Positions 1 to 12,946 of a stretch of DNA of 64,000 nucleotides are shown piece after piece (position 1 is the first letter of the stretch; each line of letters begins with the position of its first letter). The position numbers and the translations under genes are program-made. Source of the stretch: Dolomedes plantarius (lineage: Eukaryota > Arthropoda > Arachnida > Araneae > Dolomedidae); NCBI GenBank assembly GCA_907164885.2, contig OU015495.1, forward strand, positions 215,232,224 through 215,296,223, in the 5' to 3' direction. The notes below the pieces were generated by a model. That model had not been told where the DNA came from. It ran no database searches and saw nothing but the letters and a program-made list of their open reading frames with translations.

Positions 1-474
1 ACTCATGCAACGGCTCCCAGGAGCCATTTTTCAACAAGACAATGCTCGGCCGCATACGGCAAGGGTGTCACAAGACTGTCTCCGCACTGTTACTACCCTT
101 CCTTGGCCTGCTCGATCCCCAGATTTGTCTCTAATCGAGCATATCTGGGATCATTTGGGACGACGAGTTGGGCATCCCACGAGTTTGAACGAACTAGAGG
201 CAAGGTTACAGCAAATATGGAACGAAATGTCTCAAGACATCATACAGAACTTATATGACTCAATGCCCGATCGTATCGCATCGTGCATTCGCGCTATAGG
301 GGGTCCAACGGAGTATTGACTCCTCCGTTCTTTTGCCTTTTTCTCTGAAATAAATTATCCTCTGTCTTTGATTTGCTTATCATTTACTTATATCGAAGTA
401 GTCATTACGTATGTAAAATTTCATTTCATTTTGACGACTCCTTCTTGGTGCGCTAATTTTTTTGTCCATGAGTG
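1..474 (+). mobile_element. Tc1-type transposon, 3' part (family Tc-B)
   Basis: This is the right part of the same Tc1 family found complete at 33201-34614. The sequence is almost identical to that copy from the catalytic region to the right terminal repeat, which reads GTCCATGAGTG followed by the TA target dinucleotide at 475-476. The left part lies outside the window. A (TA)n tract begins directly at the insertion point. Confidence 0.9.
2..319 (+). CDS. Tc1 transposase, C-terminal fragment (partial at window edge)
   Basis: These are the last ~105 codons of a Tc1/mariner superfamily transposase, the DDE enzyme that cuts and pastes the element. The fragment contains the second catalytic Asp in QQDNARPH and the catalytic Glu in the PDLSLIEH block, then ends at TGA with GGPTEY. 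It has no stop or frameshift, and it keeps Gly (GGA) where the homologous copy near 34160 has a TGA stop. The spacing between the two catalytic residues is 32 residues, not the 34 of classic Tc1. The open frame means this copy could be intact, but its 5' part cannot be seen. Confidence 0.85.
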   Translation, partial: LMQRLPGAIFQQDNARPHTARVSQDCLRTVTTLPWPARSPDLSLIEHIWDHLGRRVGHPTSLNELEARLQQIWNEMSQDIIQNLYDSMPDRIASCIRAIGGPTEY

Positions 475-476
475 TA

Positions 477-502
477 TATATATATATATATATATGTATA
501 TA

Positions 503-574
<72 letters not shown>
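477..574. repeat. (TA)n microsatellite
   Basis: An almost pure TA run with one TG interruption. It joins the right end of the Tc1 fragment to the pogo-type MITE, and both of these elements use TA as target. Conceptual translations of this run are only Ile-Tyr repeats. Confidence 0.95.
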
Positions 575-577
<3 letters not shown>

Positions 578-742
578 TGGAATCTCGATCTATCGTTTTC
601 CAAGGGGCCGTCTGAAATAACAATTAATGCGGGAAAACGATAGATGTGGGAACTTAAGAAAGCAATATGATCGTCGGGACTGGGTGAAAGAAACGACACA
701 TGCGGAAAACGATGATTCGGGGAACGACCGATCGAGATTCCA

Positions 743-745
<3 letters not shown>
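575..745. mobile_element. pogo/Tigger-like MITE, copy 1
   Basis: A 171-bp non-coding element with terminal inverted repeats CAGTGGAATCTCGATC at the left and its complement at the right, flanked by TA on both sides. A second copy (34621-34795) lies in the opposite orientation. Termini starting CAGTGGA with a TA target are typical of pogo/Tigger elements. No coding capacity is seen. Confidence 0.85.
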
Positions 746-1630
<885 letters not shown>

Positions 1631-1665
1631 ATATATATATACATACATATATATATACATAAATA

Positions 1666-1729
<64 letters not shown>

Positions 1730-1800
1730 TACATATTTATATATATATACTTATATACATATATATATACATATTTATATATATATACATATGATACAGT
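1631..1800. repeat. TA-rich microsatellite
   Basis: Imperfect (TA)n with TACATA variants, directly after the Helitron 3' end. Confidence 0.9.
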
Positions 1801-2860
1801 GGATAGGCGTCAATCGAATTATTTATTAAGTAGCTTAAAACTTTATTTTAAACCTAAAAAAAAAATTTATAATAATATTAGAAAAATTATAATTATCATT
1901 TTTTTAAATATATAATTATCAAGAAATGCAAACTTTTATAAAAATTAACTTATTAAATATTTTACTTATTAATTATATTCACTTTTAATATAATTAGCAG
2001 CAAACATTCATGGAGAACTAATGAAAGAATATAATTTTTTGCTTTTTTTCTTTTGAAAAATATTGAATAAAACAGAAAAATATAGCTATAATCTTTGAAA
2101 CGCACAAAACAGAAAAATATATGTATATTCTTTGAAACGCACGAATAATGCATGAATTTAATTAATTATTAAATAGCGTAGGAAGAACCGACTGGTCTCT
2201 GAATATATAATTAACCTCTGAATAAATTATTATGAACCATCATAGTCCCTTAAAAAAAATCTGGAGATCTCATTGGGAGTGACAAAACATCCCACACTCT
2301 AGGGGAGTTCCAAAAAAAGGAGGGGATTCCCTGCCCAAATTCTGGAGGTTACCACAGTAACATATAATCGTCCTTTTTGGCGTCCGGTCCGCTTAAGATA
2401 CCTCAGCATAAAATGAATAAAAACAGTAGTAAAAAGAATTTTAAAAGTTACAAATCATAATACATTAAACTCGTACAAACATTTCTCGGTCAAATATCGG
2501 TCAAAATAGATCTATCTTATTATAATATATTTTCTGTAAATGATTTTTACTTAATGAAATGGGTGCAGTGGTTCTCATGAAACCAGAACCGCAATGTCGG
2601 GCTCTATACTGGAAAGTTTTATTCCGAGGTCCGCTTCTACATTGAGTTTGTTTCTGTACTTTGATTTCATATATATAATAGTACCGAAAAAGCCTGTATA
2701 CATAAATATGTTGTGCAGAACGGAATGAAATGTTGGAGGGCTTCATTTGCAAGTGCAGGGTCATCAGATCTGAGAAATAACCAAAAGTTTGTGAGTACAT
2801 TTTTGTTGAGTTGTAGTTTCAAAGACGTAGTTTCAAAGATAGTTCCACGAGAATATCTTG
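1801..2860. other. AT-rich intergenic sequence
   Basis: No convincing coding region, RNA gene or element boundary is seen. Open frames here are short and of low complexity. Confidence 0.5.
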
Positions 2861-2879
2861 TTCAAGTATAGATTGTTAA

Positions 2880-2965
2880 TGTCAAAATTGTTTCGTGGAC
2901 CCCCGGTAATGGCTACGCGGACCCCCAGGGGTCCACGGGCCACAGTTTAAGAATCTATGGTCTAA
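2880..2965 (-). mobile_element. hAT-type terminal remnant
   Basis: On the minus strand the segment reads TTCTTAAACTGTGGCCCGTG and continues with two GGGGGTCC blocks. This is the style of many hAT element ends. No partner end or 8-bp target duplication was found, so this is a weak call. Confidence 0.35.
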
Positions 2966-3108
2966 TTCTAATATATACACAACAATAAAATAATGCAAGA
3001 TAATGCAAGCTTTTCGTGGTGCCATCTATTATGAGAAAGAGAAACTATCCTGAGAGTAACTTTTCTCTCTCGAATTATTTATACAGAAACAAATACACAC
3101 ACGCACAC

Positions 3109-3549
3109 ACAGGCGTAGCGTCGGGGGTGGGGGATGGGGGAAACTTAATTTGAAATAAATTAAAGCGTTAATAGAAGTTCAGTTAAAGTCGGAAAATTGT
3201 AGAAAACTTTTAGGAAAGTTGGTTTTTTTCCCTCTTTTTCAAACTGTGAAAACTTCTTTCCGCTTATGTCTTTAGCCTTAACATAGTTTTTAACAATGAT
3301 ATTTTCCATAACAAAAATTCGATGCTATATTTTTTTTCTCATTTTATCTATATTACATTTATTTTTCTCACCGTATAAATTTTGACTACTACTCCAACAT
3401 CAATTCTATTGTTATTCAATTAAAAAAAAATCATAATATTTCATATTTTAAGGACCGGCCGGCAGTCAGTGAGCTGAGCATGGCCCTAACTGAATTCAAT
3501 TCGTTCCCCCCTCCCCCCCAAAAAAGTTAGAAGCACGCTACGCCTATGC
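3109..3549. mobile_element. hAT-like non-autonomous element
   Basis: The left end reads ACAGGCGTAGCG and the right end CGCTACGCCTATGC, giving inverted ends that share GGCGTAGCG, followed inside by G-rich and C-rich runs. Possible 8-bp target duplications are ACGCACAC (3101-3108) and ATGCACAC (3550-3557), with one mismatch. The flanks are CA-rich simple sequence, so the duplication could be chance. No coding sequence is present. Confidence 0.45.
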
Positions 3550-3732
3550 ATGCACACCCACGCACACATATATGCTTTGAATTTAATGTGCAATCAAATG
3601 TTTCATTCGTATTTTATGAGGTGTAAAGTGAACTAGGAGAGCAAGGGGGTTGATCGATAACAAACTTTTAATTGGAAGCGATAAGCCTTTAGAGAGCATA
3701 CATGAATTTTTACTAATAATGATAATAAAGAA

Positions 3733-3779
3733 AATGTTTTTATTAAACAGCATCGTATATGCTGTTTAATAAAAACATT
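3733..3779. repeat. Perfect 20-bp inverted repeat (hairpin)
   Basis: Arms at 3733-3752 and 3760-3779 are exact complements around a 7-base loop. No run of T follows and no gene is near, so a terminator or miRNA role is not supported. It may be a foldback remnant. Confidence 0.8.
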
Positions 3780-3825
3780 AACTGTATTTTTCAAATTTTT
3801 GTTTCATTTAAAGTCGGAGCTCAAA

Positions 3826-3827
<2 letters not shown>

Positions 3828-3854
<27 letters not shown>
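3828..3854. repeat. (AAT)n microsatellite
   Basis: About nine tandem AAT units. Confidence 0.9.
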
Positions 3855-3856
<2 letters not shown>

Positions 3857-3859
3857 TCA

Positions 3860-4625
3860 AAGACCTGCGTGGAATCAACGAATTGTTGCGATTATTTAAA
3901 CAGAAAATTTAGAAAGAGAACCCTTGTTGTCCACCGAAGAACTTTTCGCAACGAAATTCGCCTAAGAACTGAATTACAAACTTTTGATTTATTCCTGCAA
4001 TTTATATACTTAACTGCATAAGGAAAGGGGTACGGAGAGGTTTAAGAGGTTATGCTGCTGAGTTTTCGGCTGATTGTAACACTTCCATGTGGTTATAAAT
4101 GTCGTCTCAAACTGATCTGTGATTAATTGCAGTTACAAAAGAAATTAGCTCATATTTTAGTTGCTTGTAGATGGGTTAATGCCAGAAAAATCGACGTAAA
4201 ATCAGATCCCTTTTCACGATCTCTGAAATTCAATAAGTTTTCACTGACAAGAATGGTTAAATGGTCGGAGGATTAAACCCCTCCTCTGGTTAAGGCCTGG
4301 TAGATATAAGCGCAAGAATGTAAATCATATGAAAATCTAAGTTTCCTTTGCATTTTTTTCTCTTTTTAGATTCTGGCTTGCATCTGATCCGGGGTACAGT
4401 CTCGGGCCAGCTAGGTACACAGCTATAACAATAGATTAGGGTTATTTGTATGTAGCATTTGCTAAATAAATAGATTACGGTTATTGTTGATTTTACACTT
4501 TATTAAGTATGACATTATTATTTTTGGTTAATAATGGCATGTCACTAGATCCCCAGCTCTCTTAAATGGATGAGCTCCTTGGACCCCACAGAGAGAGAGA
4601 TCAAGTGCAGGAATGGAGAGGAATT
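3860..4625. other. Intergenic sequence, nothing recognised
   Basis: No long open frame, no TE terminus and no RNA gene can be supported here. Confidence 0.4.
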
Positions 4626-4628
4626 CCA

Positions 4629-5159
<531 letters not shown>

Positions 5160-5160
<1 letters not shown>

Positions 5161-6805
5161 CCTTCTTCTCTCAATCCTTCGTTGGAGAGAATAAGGTAGA
5201 GAGCCTGAGTGCTCACTTTGCTTTTCGTAGGGCAACTGCGTTCAGATGGAATTTTCATTCCTCGCCGATGAGGTTCATCACCTGGAAGTCCTATACTTGC
5301 TATGTCGAGCCTCTTGCAGCAACATGCTGATAAGAAAGTATGAATTATGACATGACGACCGATTTATAAAAGAAAACTGTGGGGAGATATTTTCCTCTAT
5401 TACTAAGATGTAGCCAATTCAAAGTAGCTGATTACCTAGCGTCTGCATGTGTTTCACAAACACATTTGAGTCTAGGTAATTTTGGGAAGACTTAAGCATT
5501 GAAATAAATTAGTACGTGTGATAAAAGTTAACTTTAGGTTATTCAGTAGGGCTAGCTCTGTGTAGGATTACTTTGCAATCCTTGTGTATTTAATATATTT
5601 AGCATATCCATTATTAATTATACGCTCAAGTAGAGCAGCTATATATTTTGGTTGGTTGTGTTGATTTCTTACCACCGGATCATGATCACACAAAGCCAAT
5701 TGAGTTACGTCAGGTAAAAATTATTTTTATAACCATTTACCCCATGCAAGGTGTTAGTTAAGAGCTCTGCGTTAAATGTAATATTTATTGGTTAACATAG
5801 AGACTCGTTCTGTTTTCCCGTTATTCAGTGCTCCATAATCTATAATTTAAGCTGGTTTGTTTTGCATCTGCTTAATATATAAAATGCGGACGTTAAATAA
5901 AAAAATATGCGATCAATATTTTGTAACTATGCGAATATTGTCGATTAAATTCCTTAATAAGAAATTCACTTAGAATTCGTTTTCTTGAAATGCATTTGTT
6001 GGTTTAGAAAAAAAAAAAAAAACAATCGTACTTTACTCTCTCAGATTAGTTATGCATCACTGAAGATCGTCAGCATTCAATAACATAATACGTACATATC
6101 TTTCAAATATTTTCAACTCCTCGTGGTTTAAAAAGCAAAGCACTGAACAGGGATTTGCCCATTTTTTTTCTTCCTTATATATTAATTTCATGGCGAAAAA
6201 CTGACATAATCTCGAGCATGTATAAACGTGCTACATACTAGAGAGATACCCCACTTTACAATATCCGGATATTGTTGATTTTTTCAAAAAACAGATTTTC
6301 TAAACATACATAACCTGTGACGATAAGTATGCATAAAAATACCAGGCAATCACAATGGCCTTATTTGTAGCTGTGTGAATATTTTGGCAGCTTACGCAAT
6401 ATAGCTCGAAAGCCGCATTTTCTCTATCCGTTCCTTTGTACCTCTCCGATAAAATTCCGGAATACCCAAAATTAAAATGAGCAGCATGTCAAATAACCTT
6501 CCTTTTTGTAACAACTTAAAGCTGCGAATCCTTGCATTCTATACCAGAAAAAATATACCACATTTGAATAATGCGGCAAACAATTAAAAGAAAAATTGTT
6601 ATCAAAGCTATTAAAACTAGTTAATATTTTAGGAATACTAATTTTTCTAAAAATTGGAGAGTGATATAATATTAAAAAAAAGTTTAAAATTACGTTCATA
6701 TCAAATATAACCTTTTTCTGATTTTGGCCTTTATAAGTATATGGATATCCCCAAATGGCTCTCCACACTGTTTTCCTTGGCCGAACTTGCTACGCAGAAC
6801 GTTTC
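5160..6805. other. Intergenic sequence, nothing recognised
   Basis: AT-rich DNA with short open frames only (up to 98 codons at 6472-6768 on the minus strand). These show no domain, no start context of note and no homologous repeat in the window. Confidence 0.4.
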
Positions 6806-6811
6806 TCAAAT

Positions 6812-7513
6812 TTTTCTTCTCGGAACCTTAGGATTCCACTCATAGAATTTGGGGTTTAGAAAAAATTATATCTTGAGCTTTATTATAATAAATCGGAGAT
6901 ATTCTTCTTAGGTATTCTTGCTGATGTAACAGACCAAAAGGAGGCTGAGAAATGATTCAGTTTTTAAGGTCCGGGACCTTTATGTATCTAAGCTGAAGCT
7001 ATGTATTAAAGTCGCTACAGTGTTTTATTCCTACGTTATCTAATGTACCAGATGATTTTTTAACTTCTAGTTACTCTAATATCCATCAAATGTCCATTAA
7101 ACTTGTCTGGAGCAAGTGGGACTTCTCGAAACTCCATGGTTTCACCTATAAAATTGGATCGTTTTATCGGGACCGGTATTAACTGAGACTGATCCCTTCA
7201 ATCTGTATTCCATTCCTACGTTATCTAATGTGCCAGACGATTATTTAATTTCTTTATATTCTATTTATTGAATGTGATTTAAATTTGTGTGTAGAGAAAA
7301 GGTTCTCTCGAAACCCTAGGGTTACACCTCTAAAATTTAGGGCTCCGAAGTAAGATTAGATCTTGTTCTAATCATGAGTGAGTGAACGATGTTCATCTGA
7401 GGCGTCGGGTATTCTTTCTGAAGTAACAGGGCTGATGATAGTGATGTGGTGCGAGAAAAGATGATCCAGTTTTACCGGGATCTCTATTAACCTCGTGGGT
7501 AGTAGCCGTAGAG
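6812..7513. repeat. Degenerate tandem repeat, roughly 180-bp unit
   Basis: Related segments recur: TCTCGRAAC...TAGAATTT-like blocks at about 6812, 7123 and 7302, and TTCCTACGTTATCTAATGT at about 7029 and 7213. A CAGTTTTACCGGGAT-like block also recurs. The units are diverged and unequal in length. The array ends at the hAT MITE target site. Confidence 0.5.
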
Positions 7514-7804
7514 CAGGGGTGTCAAACTCAAAGGCTAACTTGGGCCAAACAAACAAGGTTTAACTATAGGTGTATTCAATATTAATAGAAACGTAGGTTT
7601 ATTTACCTAATTACAGTATATTCAACATAAATATATGCATTTTGTTTAATAATAGCAATAAAACAGTATCATTAAAAAAATTTAGCGAATTCTTCCTATC
7701 TTATTATAATTCTGCGTCGGTTATTTTATTATATATTATTGTGTGCCAATATATTGGCCGGGCCGCAAAAATGTTCGTCGCGGGCCGCGAGTTTGACACC
7801 CCTG
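7514..7804. mobile_element. hAT MITE, copy 1 (family hM1)
   Basis: A 291-bp non-autonomous element with terminal inverted repeats CAGGGGTGTCAAACTC / GAGTTTGACACCCCTG, flanked by a perfect 8-bp target duplication CCGTAGAG (7506-7513 and 7805-7812). The ends and the 8-bp duplication are diagnostic of hAT transposons. A highly similar copy in the opposite orientation sits in the GMC gene at 61294-61585. No transposase is encoded. Confidence 0.95.
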
Positions 7805-8106
7805 CCGTAGAGGATTCATTGTTAACCTACAGAGAAAAAAAATTCGATGATTGTCGCGACTCGGATTTATAATTTTTTTTTTTTTAAATGTACTCTGCAA
7901 AAGGGGAAAACTTTTTTTTTACTCTTCTATCATACTGGTTTAAGAAATTTCTCCCACCGAACGAAATTATTTGCTTTTAAAACACAGTACACCCCCAATT
8001 ATTCCCCAAATCATTCGAATTTAAAATTATTAATGGCGTTTCTTTTAAAAAATGAAAAAGATACCCAAGTAAAAAAAAAAAGAAATTCTATCCCTATTAC
8101 AAAATA

Positions 8107-8284
<178 letters not shown>

Positions 8285-8453
8285 TAGTTAGTTAACTACT
8301 TCCTTCACATCGATTAAAACTCCGTGCGCATAAAAATAAATGCATATACAGTGTTTGAAAGGGAAAATCGAGCATTTTATTCTATAGCGCGTTGCACGAG
8401 AATCGCGTTATACGAATAAACTGGAGTCGTCATGGAGCACAATAAAAAAAGTA

Positions 8454-9839
8454 CACTGCTGGCCACTGTAAATGCAACACCCCGAAGGAAACATGCAAAT
8501 AACATGAAATTTACAACATGCATTAGCGGAGGTGAGATATGCAAATGATTAGAATTTCAGCGCAGACGCACATCACGCGCCATTTCAAAGCGCTATTTAA
8601 GGCTCGGAGATTTCGACGATTTCAAGTTCGGCAATTGTGTTTTTCTTGTGGTTTTTCCAAAAAAAACCGATCAATTATGCCTCGTCGAAAACAGCGATCA
8701 CCTTTTGATCAAGTATCCGAGTTCGACAGAGGAAGGATAGTGGCCTACCGAGATTGCGAATTATCTTTCAGGGAAATCGGCTGTCGTGTTGGACGAAACC
8801 AAACAACTGTAATGCGGATATGTGATCGTTGGATGCAGGAGGGTACGACGGACCGGCGTGTTCGATCGCATCCACCTCAGCGCACCACTTCACGTGATGA
8901 CAGGCAAATTGTGCGCATGGCAGTGACGGATCGCTCAGTCACATCACGAACCATAGCACAGTACATGCAGTCTGTAACGCATCATCCAGTGTCTGCGCGT
9001 ACCATTCGACGCCGTTTACAGCAGAGTGGTCTGTCCGCAAGACGTCCATTGCTTTGTCTACCCTTGAGGCAGCACCACAGACGTCTCCGCCGCCAATGGT
9101 GCGATGACAGAAGGATGTGGACGGCAGAATGGAATGAAATTGTCTTTACTGACGAGTCACGCTTCTGTCTGCAACACCACGATGGTCGCATTCGAGTCTG
9201 GAGACACCGTGAAGAGAGGATGCTGAACAGCTGCGTTATGCACCGCCACACTGGTCCTGCACCGGGTATTATGGTATGGGGCGGTATTGGATATCACTCT
9301 CGCACACCTCTCGTACGCATTGCCGGTACTTTAAACAGCCAGCGCTACATCTCCGAGGTCTTGGAGCCAGTTGTCCTTCCTTACCTTCAGGGCTTGCCCA
9401 CAGCCATATTTCAACAGGATAATGCGCGACCACACGTGGCACGCATTGTCCAACGGTTCTTCGTCAATCGCCAGATTGAATTGCTTCCCTGACCGCCTCG
9501 CTCTCCGGATCTTTCGCCGATTGAAAACATGTGGACCGTGGTTGCTCTACGATTGTCCAGCTGCCACAGCAGATCAACTTTGGCAACGTTTGGCAGCTGC
9601 TTGGTCTGCTGTACCCCAAGAACTCATCCAAAGTCTCTTTGAATCAATGCCGAGGCGTGTGGCAGCGGTGATCTCCAGCAATGGCGGCTACTCGGGCTAC
9701 TGATTTTGGCAGGAACCACACTTGACAGAAGTCTATAAATTTAATCATTTGATACTTGGTCAACATGTTATCTACAAAATAAATTTTGTTGTGATATCTC
9801 TTGTCTTTCTTGGTGTTGCAATTTGGGTGGCCAGCAGTG
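8454..9839 (+). mobile_element. Tc1 transposon, full length (family Tc-C, copy 1)
   Basis: A 1386-bp element with ends CACTGCTGGCCACTGTAAAT and CCAGCAGTG, flanked by TA (8452-8453 and 9840-9841). A second copy of the same family lies inverted at 25985-27380. The transposase gene is broken, see the next entry. Confidence 0.92.
8677..9703 (+). pseudogene. Tc1 transposase (DD34E), inactivated
   Basis: A Tc1/mariner transposase gene starting MPRRKQRS at the second Met of the frame, which opens at 8539. The N-terminal helix-turn-helix region runs from about residue 10 to 110 (SEFDRGRIVAYRD, the VGRNQTTVMRICDRW helix, then SARTIRRRL). The catalytic core has DES near 9150, DNARPH near 9420 and PDLSPIEN near 9510. 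The residues between the second D and E number 34, the classic DD34E spacing. Two lesions are visible: a TGG-to-TGA stop at 9490-9492 within the LLPW block, and a 14-bp deletion near 9557 relative to the copy at 26 kb, which shifts the frame. The C-terminal residues through GGYSGY resume in another frame and end at 9703. The protein is therefore unlikely to be active. Confidence 0.9.
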
Positions 9840-9841
9840 TA

Positions 9842-10980
9842 TAATCGTACTTCAGTAAAAATATGTAAGGTGGTGGCTTAGGTTTGGTGAGCTGGTGAAA
9901 GATTTAAATCTTAAAATCTTAAAATAGAAATGTAAATATCCTTTTTTTTCTTAGTCCCGTAAATTCCTACATTTCTCTAACTTACTCCTGTCTTGCGGTT
10001 GCTATGCAGTCATCCAATACGTCTTGTTTTGCCATTTCGGTTCGGGCGTGCGTTGCTTGATCACCACGTGAGGGGGAAGGCAATAATATCGAAACCAGCC
10101 TAAAGGAATGTTGATGATTCCCACAGAAGCGCAGACTCCCCTTTCGGGAGCATCGGCCCTGCACACAGCGCAGGGTGCAGGCAACGTTCGCAACGAAAAG
10201 TATTTAAACAAAAAAAAAGAAAAGATAATAAAAAAGCCAAGTTTTGTGCAGAAAACAAAATATGACAAGTTGTATAAACAATGTACACAGTTTCGGCTTC
10301 GGAAACTGATGTTGTTCTTGGAGTTTTGCGTGGGAGTTGGGGGCTCTCGAAAAAAATACTCTCCCTGCGGTCTGCTATGCTTGTCTGTTGTTTCTGTTGG
10401 TCAGCGCCGCTTCCGCCGACTGCATGGAAGGCCTGGAGGACGTAATGATGTCATAGCCTTGTCTATATTCCCTTTCTTTCCCTTTTCAACCTCTCTTTTT
10501 TTTTTAGTTAAAATACAGCCGGCTGAGGTAATATGAATTTTTATTATAAATATTTTTTTGTGAGCTCATTTAAGTTAATAAGGAGTAATAATTCGTCACC
10601 AGCCACCTCTAGTGTAAAATCTATGATGTAATATTTCAATTGTAAAAAAATGTAAATTAATGAGGCATTGTTAATAATTGTAATTGATATTTTAAAATGT
10701 GTTTAAATTTAATAAATTGTTGTTGCCTCTAACCTTGAATTCTGTCGTTTTGAGTTGGTTTGCTTGTCATATCACCATATTAACATTTTAACCTGTCTAT
10801 TTTTTTTTGTAAAGATTGCTATACGATCCCTCTCCTTTACACTATGTGTAGAGTGGTTAACCTTAATAGTAAATTGAAATATAACAATAGTAACTAACTC
10901 AAGTAAGAACTATAACATAATAAATTTATTTTGTGTGAACTTTCTGAAGAGATTTTATTCAGTCCTAACGAACTCAGGAA
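9842..10980. other. Intergenic sequence, nothing recognised
   Basis: Short open frames on both strands around 9980-10540 (up to 142 codons) show no domain and no coding-like composition. Several begin at non-ATG codons. No repeat partner was found in the window. Confidence 0.4.
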
Positions 10981-10985
10981 AACGG

Positions 10986-10989
<4 letters not shown>

Positions 10990-11075
<86 letters not shown>
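10990..11075. repeat. (TA)n microsatellite
   Basis: An uninterrupted TA run of about 85 bp. Confidence 0.95.
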
Positions 11076-11079
<4 letters not shown>

Positions 11080-12350
11080 ATATCTATTATTCTGCATTAT
11101 TTATAACAAAGTCTACTGATAATTTTTTATAGCTTATATAAATGCAATTAACAACCAAATATTAAGTATAGTGAAGTACAAAAACAAATTCTAGAAGAGG
11201 TCTTAAGATCCCGTCCTATAATCTTTGGCTGGTTAAGTTAGGAACATTGTACTCCGAATGAAGCTTTGTACTCTAGAATATGATTGAGCGCTGGAAGTTT
11301 TAAAATCGTTTATGTGTGGGGATTTTTTTGTTTCCCATCCGTTAACTGAGGGATAAAATTTAAATCCTATATTTTACAGTGCTCCAGAAAGAGTTTTTTC
11401 ATTGGATTTTGTTAAAAATTTTCAATGTGTGAAACTAGACGACAACGTCGATAATTTTTATCGTAACTGCAAACTGTGATCCGGTATGATTTGGAATTCC
11501 AGACACATTTTTTTCCAGATACAGTTAGAGTTCGGTTTGTCGCGCTGTCTTTGGAAGCCTTAAGCTGGAAAAATTCAACCCAGTTGTAAAAAACATAAAT
11601 GAAGTGGTATGCAACAAGGAACGCTGCACTGAAACTGAGTAAATTGAATTTTAATAAAGCATTAAATTAAATACTTCTGATTGTTGGTTATGCAGTTAAT
11701 AAAATAATGTTCTTTAGCGTAGAAAAAGAGACAGAGCGAAACATGTCGCCAAATCTGCCAGATATTTAAGTGGAATTTAAAATTTTTATGTGTTAGTACA
11801 AATTGGACAGTGTTACATAAAACTTTTCAATTTATCTATGCATCTTTAAAGGCAGTAATCATTTATGAATGGCCACGTTGTCAAAATATACGAAACAACA
11901 ATCTTAATTATAGTCATAAATAAAGAGAAAATATTAAGCATTGTTCAGAGGATATCTTTCTTTCTCAGTGTTGTGTAAACTGCTCTTAGTATTGTTAATC
12001 ATCAACAATGCTAATAATCATAAAGATTTTTACAACAGATCTGCTACGCAACAAAGGTTTTTTACAGTCGCCATTTTAAACTTAATACTTATGTGTGAAG
12101 GTTTAAGCGCTTGAAAGCTTATCGTAATTGCTTTTATTTTAATTTGAGAATTCTTTGAAATTTTCTTACATCTCTTGACATCGAGACCTTTTTATTGTTC
12201 TTTGTTGAAGTATCTATCATTGGACAAGTTCGTTCTTATCGTGTCTGCTGTGTTCTTGTTCGCTACGTCGGACGTCTACTGCATTTTGTTATCAGGCTTT
12301 TGTATTTGCCAATTTTACGCTTTTATTGAAAAGAAAAAAATAAAGGGGAA
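11080..12350. other. Intergenic sequence upstream of the 97-residue ORF
   Basis: No gene is recognised. The open frame of the ORF at 12352 extends upstream to about 12175, but no ATG occurs in that part. It is better read as leader sequence, possibly 5'UTR. Confidence 0.4.
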
Positions 12351-12351
12351 A

Positions 12352-12645
12352 ATGTCAAAAGAAGTTTGCCTGGCAGTTGAGGAAGAAGATGACGTTGATA
12401 TTTATGAAACTGCCACTGAAAGCTCTATGGACGAATATGTTGATGCTAGACCTCCTAAACCTCCCAGAAAGCCTCCTAATTCTGCCCTGGCATTGCGTAA
12501 GGCTCCTAAACTTCCAAACCCCCTCATGGAAAGGTTTTTGAATGACTGTGACATCAAAACTACAACTGATGTACCTCGAATTAGTTTAAAGAAAAGAATA
12601 CGGCGACTTTTGTGCAGTTGTTTCCGGCCTTCAGCAAAAGACTAA
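12352..12645 (+). CDS. Hypothetical protein, 97 residues, acidic-proline-basic layout
   Basis: A single uninterrupted frame from ATG (A at -3, a good Kozak position) to TAA. I do not recognise the family. The N-terminal third is acidic (EEEDDVDIYETATESS, residues about 9-25). The middle has a proline-rich stretch RPPKPPRKPP (about 32-41) that resembles an SH3-binding site. The C-terminus is basic and Cys-containing (KKRIRRLLCSCFRPSAKD). Codon composition is mixed and unlike the low-complexity frames nearby, and the protein has the look of a small soluble signalling or adaptor peptide. No signal peptide is visible. A possible poly(A) signal AATAAA is at 13643-13648. It could be a genuine small single-exon gene, one exon of a larger gene, or a retrocopy. 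The case for coding rests on composition alone. Confidence 0.55.
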   Translation: MSKEVCLAVEEEDDVDIYETATESSMDEYVDARPPKPPRKPPNSALALRKAPKLPNPLMERFLNDCDIKTTTDVPRISLKKRIRRLLCSCFRPSAKD

Positions 12646-12946
12646 CCAAACAAACCTACATGGACAAAATTATATGAAGATTTTCCATAGATGAACTAAA
12701 TTTCTAAAACAGTTTTTTTATTATGTGTAATCATCCACTGTCTCTCTATAGAACTTTAAATATCCGTACAATTTGGGATTTAAAATTTTTGCAACTCATC
12801 GCACACTGTCTTCAGTTTTTCCAACACTTTGTTGCCTGCAACTAGAAATCATCGGTTACTCATGCTTATTAGTGTTACTGAAGTCTGCTTTCTTCTTCCT
12901 CTTCTCCAAACCACCTAAATATCTGCTTCATGTCTTTCTCATCTTC

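Noticed and set aside
8982..9251. Minus-strand frame opposite the Tc1 transposase
   Set aside because: A shadow of the transposase frame. The same antisense frame recurs in the other Tc1 copies.
10002..10536. Several frames of 60-142 codons on both strands
   Set aside because: They overlap each other, lack domains, and mostly reflect stop-poor GC-richer sequence; no splice or start signals support them.
12175..12351. N-terminal hydrophobic extension of the 97-residue ORF
   Set aside because: The extension starts at TTG and contains no ATG. The first ATG with a good context is at 12352.
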